7,565 bases of DNA from the NCBI GenBank assembly GCA_030528815.1, contig JAUMYE010000052.1, forward strand, positions 1 through 7,565, read 5' to 3'. A program made the position numbers and the translations under genes. Below, piece after piece: positions 6,378 to 7,565 of this stretch (the stretch's first letter is position 1; every line of letters starts with the position of its first letter). The DNA comes from Candidatus Saccharimonadota bacterium. Lineage in GTDB: Bacteria > Patescibacteriota > Saccharimonadia > Saccharimonadales > Saccharimonadaceae. The notes under the pieces are model-generated. The model did no database searches. It was not told the DNA's origin and saw only the letters and a program-made list of their open reading frames with translations.

Positions 6378-6383
6378 TATAAT
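6378..6383 (+). promoter_or_regulatory. -10 promoter box of the hydrolase-Nudix gene, predicted leaderless
   Basis: A perfect TATAAT lies six bases before the ATG at 6390, leaving no room for a leader or ribosome binding site. The -35 region is poor (TTTTTG at 17 bases, TTGCGA at 14 bases). It supports the ATG at 6390 over the in-frame TTG at 6372, which lies upstream of the -10 box. Confidence 0.6.
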
Positions 6384-6389
6384 AGAGAT

Positions 6390-7367
6390 ATGGAAAAGAT
6401 TAAAAAAGTTTTGCTGATTCATGGATATAACGGAATTCCAGAGATCTTTCGATCTTTCAAGAGAGATTTGGAGGCGCTCGGTTGCGAAGTCGCGATGCCA
6501 GAATTCCCAGTACGCGAAGATATTAGTGTCGAAGGATATTTTGATATCTTTGATCAGTATCCAGAATTCTTTGGTGACGATTGTGCTGTTATTGCTCATT
6601 CTATCGGTAACGGTATGCTGTTAAAATATTTAGCTACAACAGGCAAAGGGTTAAATAGATATATTTCTTTGGCTGGTTTTGTCGTTCCGTTTGTTGTTGA
6701 GGGAAAAGACGTCTTGAACGAGAAGGTTGCCTTGATTAACCTAAGTTCTGACGAGCTAGAGCATGCGAAGACTGCTATCAAAGAGAGCTTTTGCATCTTT
6801 AGTAACGACGACCATATCGTGCCATATAAAACTTTGCAGGAATATCCAAAGAAGATTGGTGGCGATGGCATTCTTATCGAGAATATTGGCCATATGGGAC
6901 ACAAGGCTGGGCTTACGGAGCTTCCTGGCGTGGCTGAGCTTGCAAGCGGCACGACCGAGTTTGAGTTTAGTTGTGGCTGCATTATCTTGGACGAGAATAA
7001 TAACGTGCTCATGGAGCGCGAGATTTCTCGAAGAGGCGACAGGTTCTGGGCTTTTCCGAAAGGGCATATGGAAGCTGGCGAAACTGAGGAACAGACCGCA
7101 ATTCGCGAGACAAAGGAAGAAGTTGGCCTCGATGTTGAGATTATAGATAAGGAATCTATAGACAATAACTACTTCCTGCATGATGGAAAAGTTTTGAAGC
7201 AAGTGATTCAGTTTATCGCAAGACCGGTCGGAAGTACTGAGCTAAAGCTTCAAGCGGAAGAGGTAGAGCAGGCGAGGTTTATGAGCTTGGACGAAGCGCG
7301 TGAACTTGCAGATTTTGAATACACCAAGATTACGATAGATGAAGTAAAAGAAAGGATGGGTCTATAA
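6390..7367 (+). CDS. Fusion of RBBP9/YdeN-like alpha/beta hydrolase and Nudix hydrolase
   Basis: This 325-residue protein has two enzyme domains. Residues 1-180 form a small serine hydrolase of the RBBP9/YdeN type: LLIHGYNG (8-15), nucleophile Ser71 in AHSIG, a probable acid at Asp141 (or Asp140) in SNDDHIVP, and His168 in NIGHMGH. Residues about 188-325 form a Nudix domain with a complete Nudix box (225-247, GHMEAGETEEQTAIRE then TKEEVGL), preceded by FWAFPKG as in diadenosine-tetraphosphate or NTP pyrophosphatases. The RBBP9-type substrate is unknown; the Nudix half probably cleaves a nucleoside diphosphate derivative. Both catalytic sets look intact and no stop or frame change separates them, so this is a real fusion. 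ATG 6390 is chosen because TATAAT sits six bases before it. It abuts the flavodoxin ATG, so the two are probably one operon. A joint metabolic role cannot be deduced. Confidence 0.87.
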   Translation: MEKIKKVLLIHGYNGIPEIFRSFKRDLEALGCEVAMPEFPVREDISVEGYFDIFDQYPEFFGDDCAVIAHSIGNGMLLKYLATTGKGLNRYISLAGFVVPFVVEGKDVLNEKVALINLSSDELEHAKTAIKESFCIFSNDDHIVPYKTLQEYPKKIGGDGILIENIGHMGHKAGLTELPGVAELASGTTEFEFSCGCIILDENNNVLMEREISRRGDRFWAFPKGHMEAGETEEQTAIRETKEEVGLDVEIIDKESIDNNYFLHDGKVLKQVIQFIARPVGSTELKLQAEEVEQARFMSLDEARELADFEYTKITIDEVKERMGL

Positions 7368-7565
7368 ATGAGCAAAACGTTAGTCATATATTATTCAGCA
7401 ACCGGACAGACGGAACGCGTGGCAAAGATTGCAGCAGAGAAGCTTGGTGCAGAATTATTCGAGCTTCAGCCGGCTACGCCATATTCTGAGGCAGATTTTG
7501 ACTGGACGGATTTGGAATCTCGCGTATCTAAGGAACATAACGACGAAAGCTTGCGAGATATCGAT
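7368..7565 (+). CDS. Flavodoxin (3' end outside window)
   Basis: The first 66 residues are visible and open to the window edge. The start MSKTLVIYYSATGQTERVA contains the FMN phosphate-binding loop S10-A-T-G-Q-T15 after the first beta strand, characteristic of flavodoxin-fold electron carriers. ADFDWTDLESRVSKEHND (about 45-62) resembles the stretch after strand 2 in the short flavodoxins found next to oxidoreductases in anaerobes. The ATG follows the TAA of the hydrolase-Nudix gene without a gap; AAGGA at 7352-7356 is a possible but distant ribosome binding site, so translational coupling is likely. The partner enzyme is not in view. Confidence 0.85.
   Translation, partial: MSKTLVIYYSATGQTERVAKIAAEKLGAELFELQPATPYSEADFDWTDLESRVSKEHNDESLRDID

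Noticed and set aside
6372..6389. TTG at 6372 as start of the hydrolase-Nudix gene
   Set aside because: The -10 box at 6378-6383 would lie inside the coding region; ATG 6390 gives a normal beta-strand start MEKIKKVLLIHG.
6596..7165. 189-codon minus-strand open frame
   Set aside because: It is antisense to the hydrolase-Nudix gene, is serine-rich and low in complexity, and has no recognisable motif.
1..7565. Recoded stop codons, CRISPR array, tRNA/rRNA genes, insertion sequence
   Set aside because: All genes read through with standard stops, and no regularly spaced repeats, cloverleaf, transposase or terminal inverted repeats were seen.

Overview
The window looks like a bacterial cell-surface locus with a sortase-assembled pilus cluster on the plus strand (about nt 1-5826), followed by an unrelated housekeeping-type patch (about nt 5827-7565). 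The organism is not certain. Moderate GC, very tight gene packing, modest Shine-Dalgarno signals, apparently leaderless promoters and the style of the short membrane-anchored methyltransferase make me favour a small-genome candidate-phylum bacterium such as Candidatus Saccharibacteria. A Gram-positive host (Bacillota or Actinomycetota) is the alternative. Nothing in the window fixes taxonomy (no rRNA or ribosomal protein gene). Genes read through with the standard code.

Pilus region. Three secreted, C-terminally membrane-anchored proteins come first: a large multidomain surface protein cut by the window start (2-2056), a mid-size pilin-like protein (2078-3211), and a 393-residue protein (3268-4449) that reads like the streptococcal major pilin FctA/Spy0128, with two Ig-like domains each carrying a Lys/Glu/Asn isopeptide triad. 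A promoter lies just upstream of the third gene and a Rho-independent terminator just downstream of it. This suggests that the pilin is transcribed at a high level and that only part of the transcription continues into the assembly genes. Those genes are a signal-peptidase-I-like protein (4507-4995) in which both catalytic residues are replaced, and a class B sortase with an intact His/Cys/Arg triad (4996-5826). A major pilin, a catalytically dead signal peptidase homologue and a class B sortase are the components of the Streptococcus pyogenes FCT pilus (FctA, SipA, SrtB). The sorting signals here are not LPXTG, and cysteine pairs bracket short loops in all three secreted proteins.

Downstream region. 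A membrane-anchored class I methyltransferase (5827-6336, minus strand) converges on the sortase gene with no bases between the stop codons. It is divergent from a two-domain alpha/beta hydrolase-Nudix fusion (6390-7367). The hydrolase gene abuts a flavodoxin gene that runs off the window end (7368-7565). The 53-bp divergent spacer has a TATAAT box on each strand, each exactly six bases from the ATG, which predicts leaderless mRNAs in both directions.

The most interesting content is the complete but divergent FctA/SipA/SrtB-type pilus system. The pseudo-signal peptidase, the missing canonical sorting motifs, the loop disulfides and the middle pilin that has lost isopeptide residues deserve the closest look.
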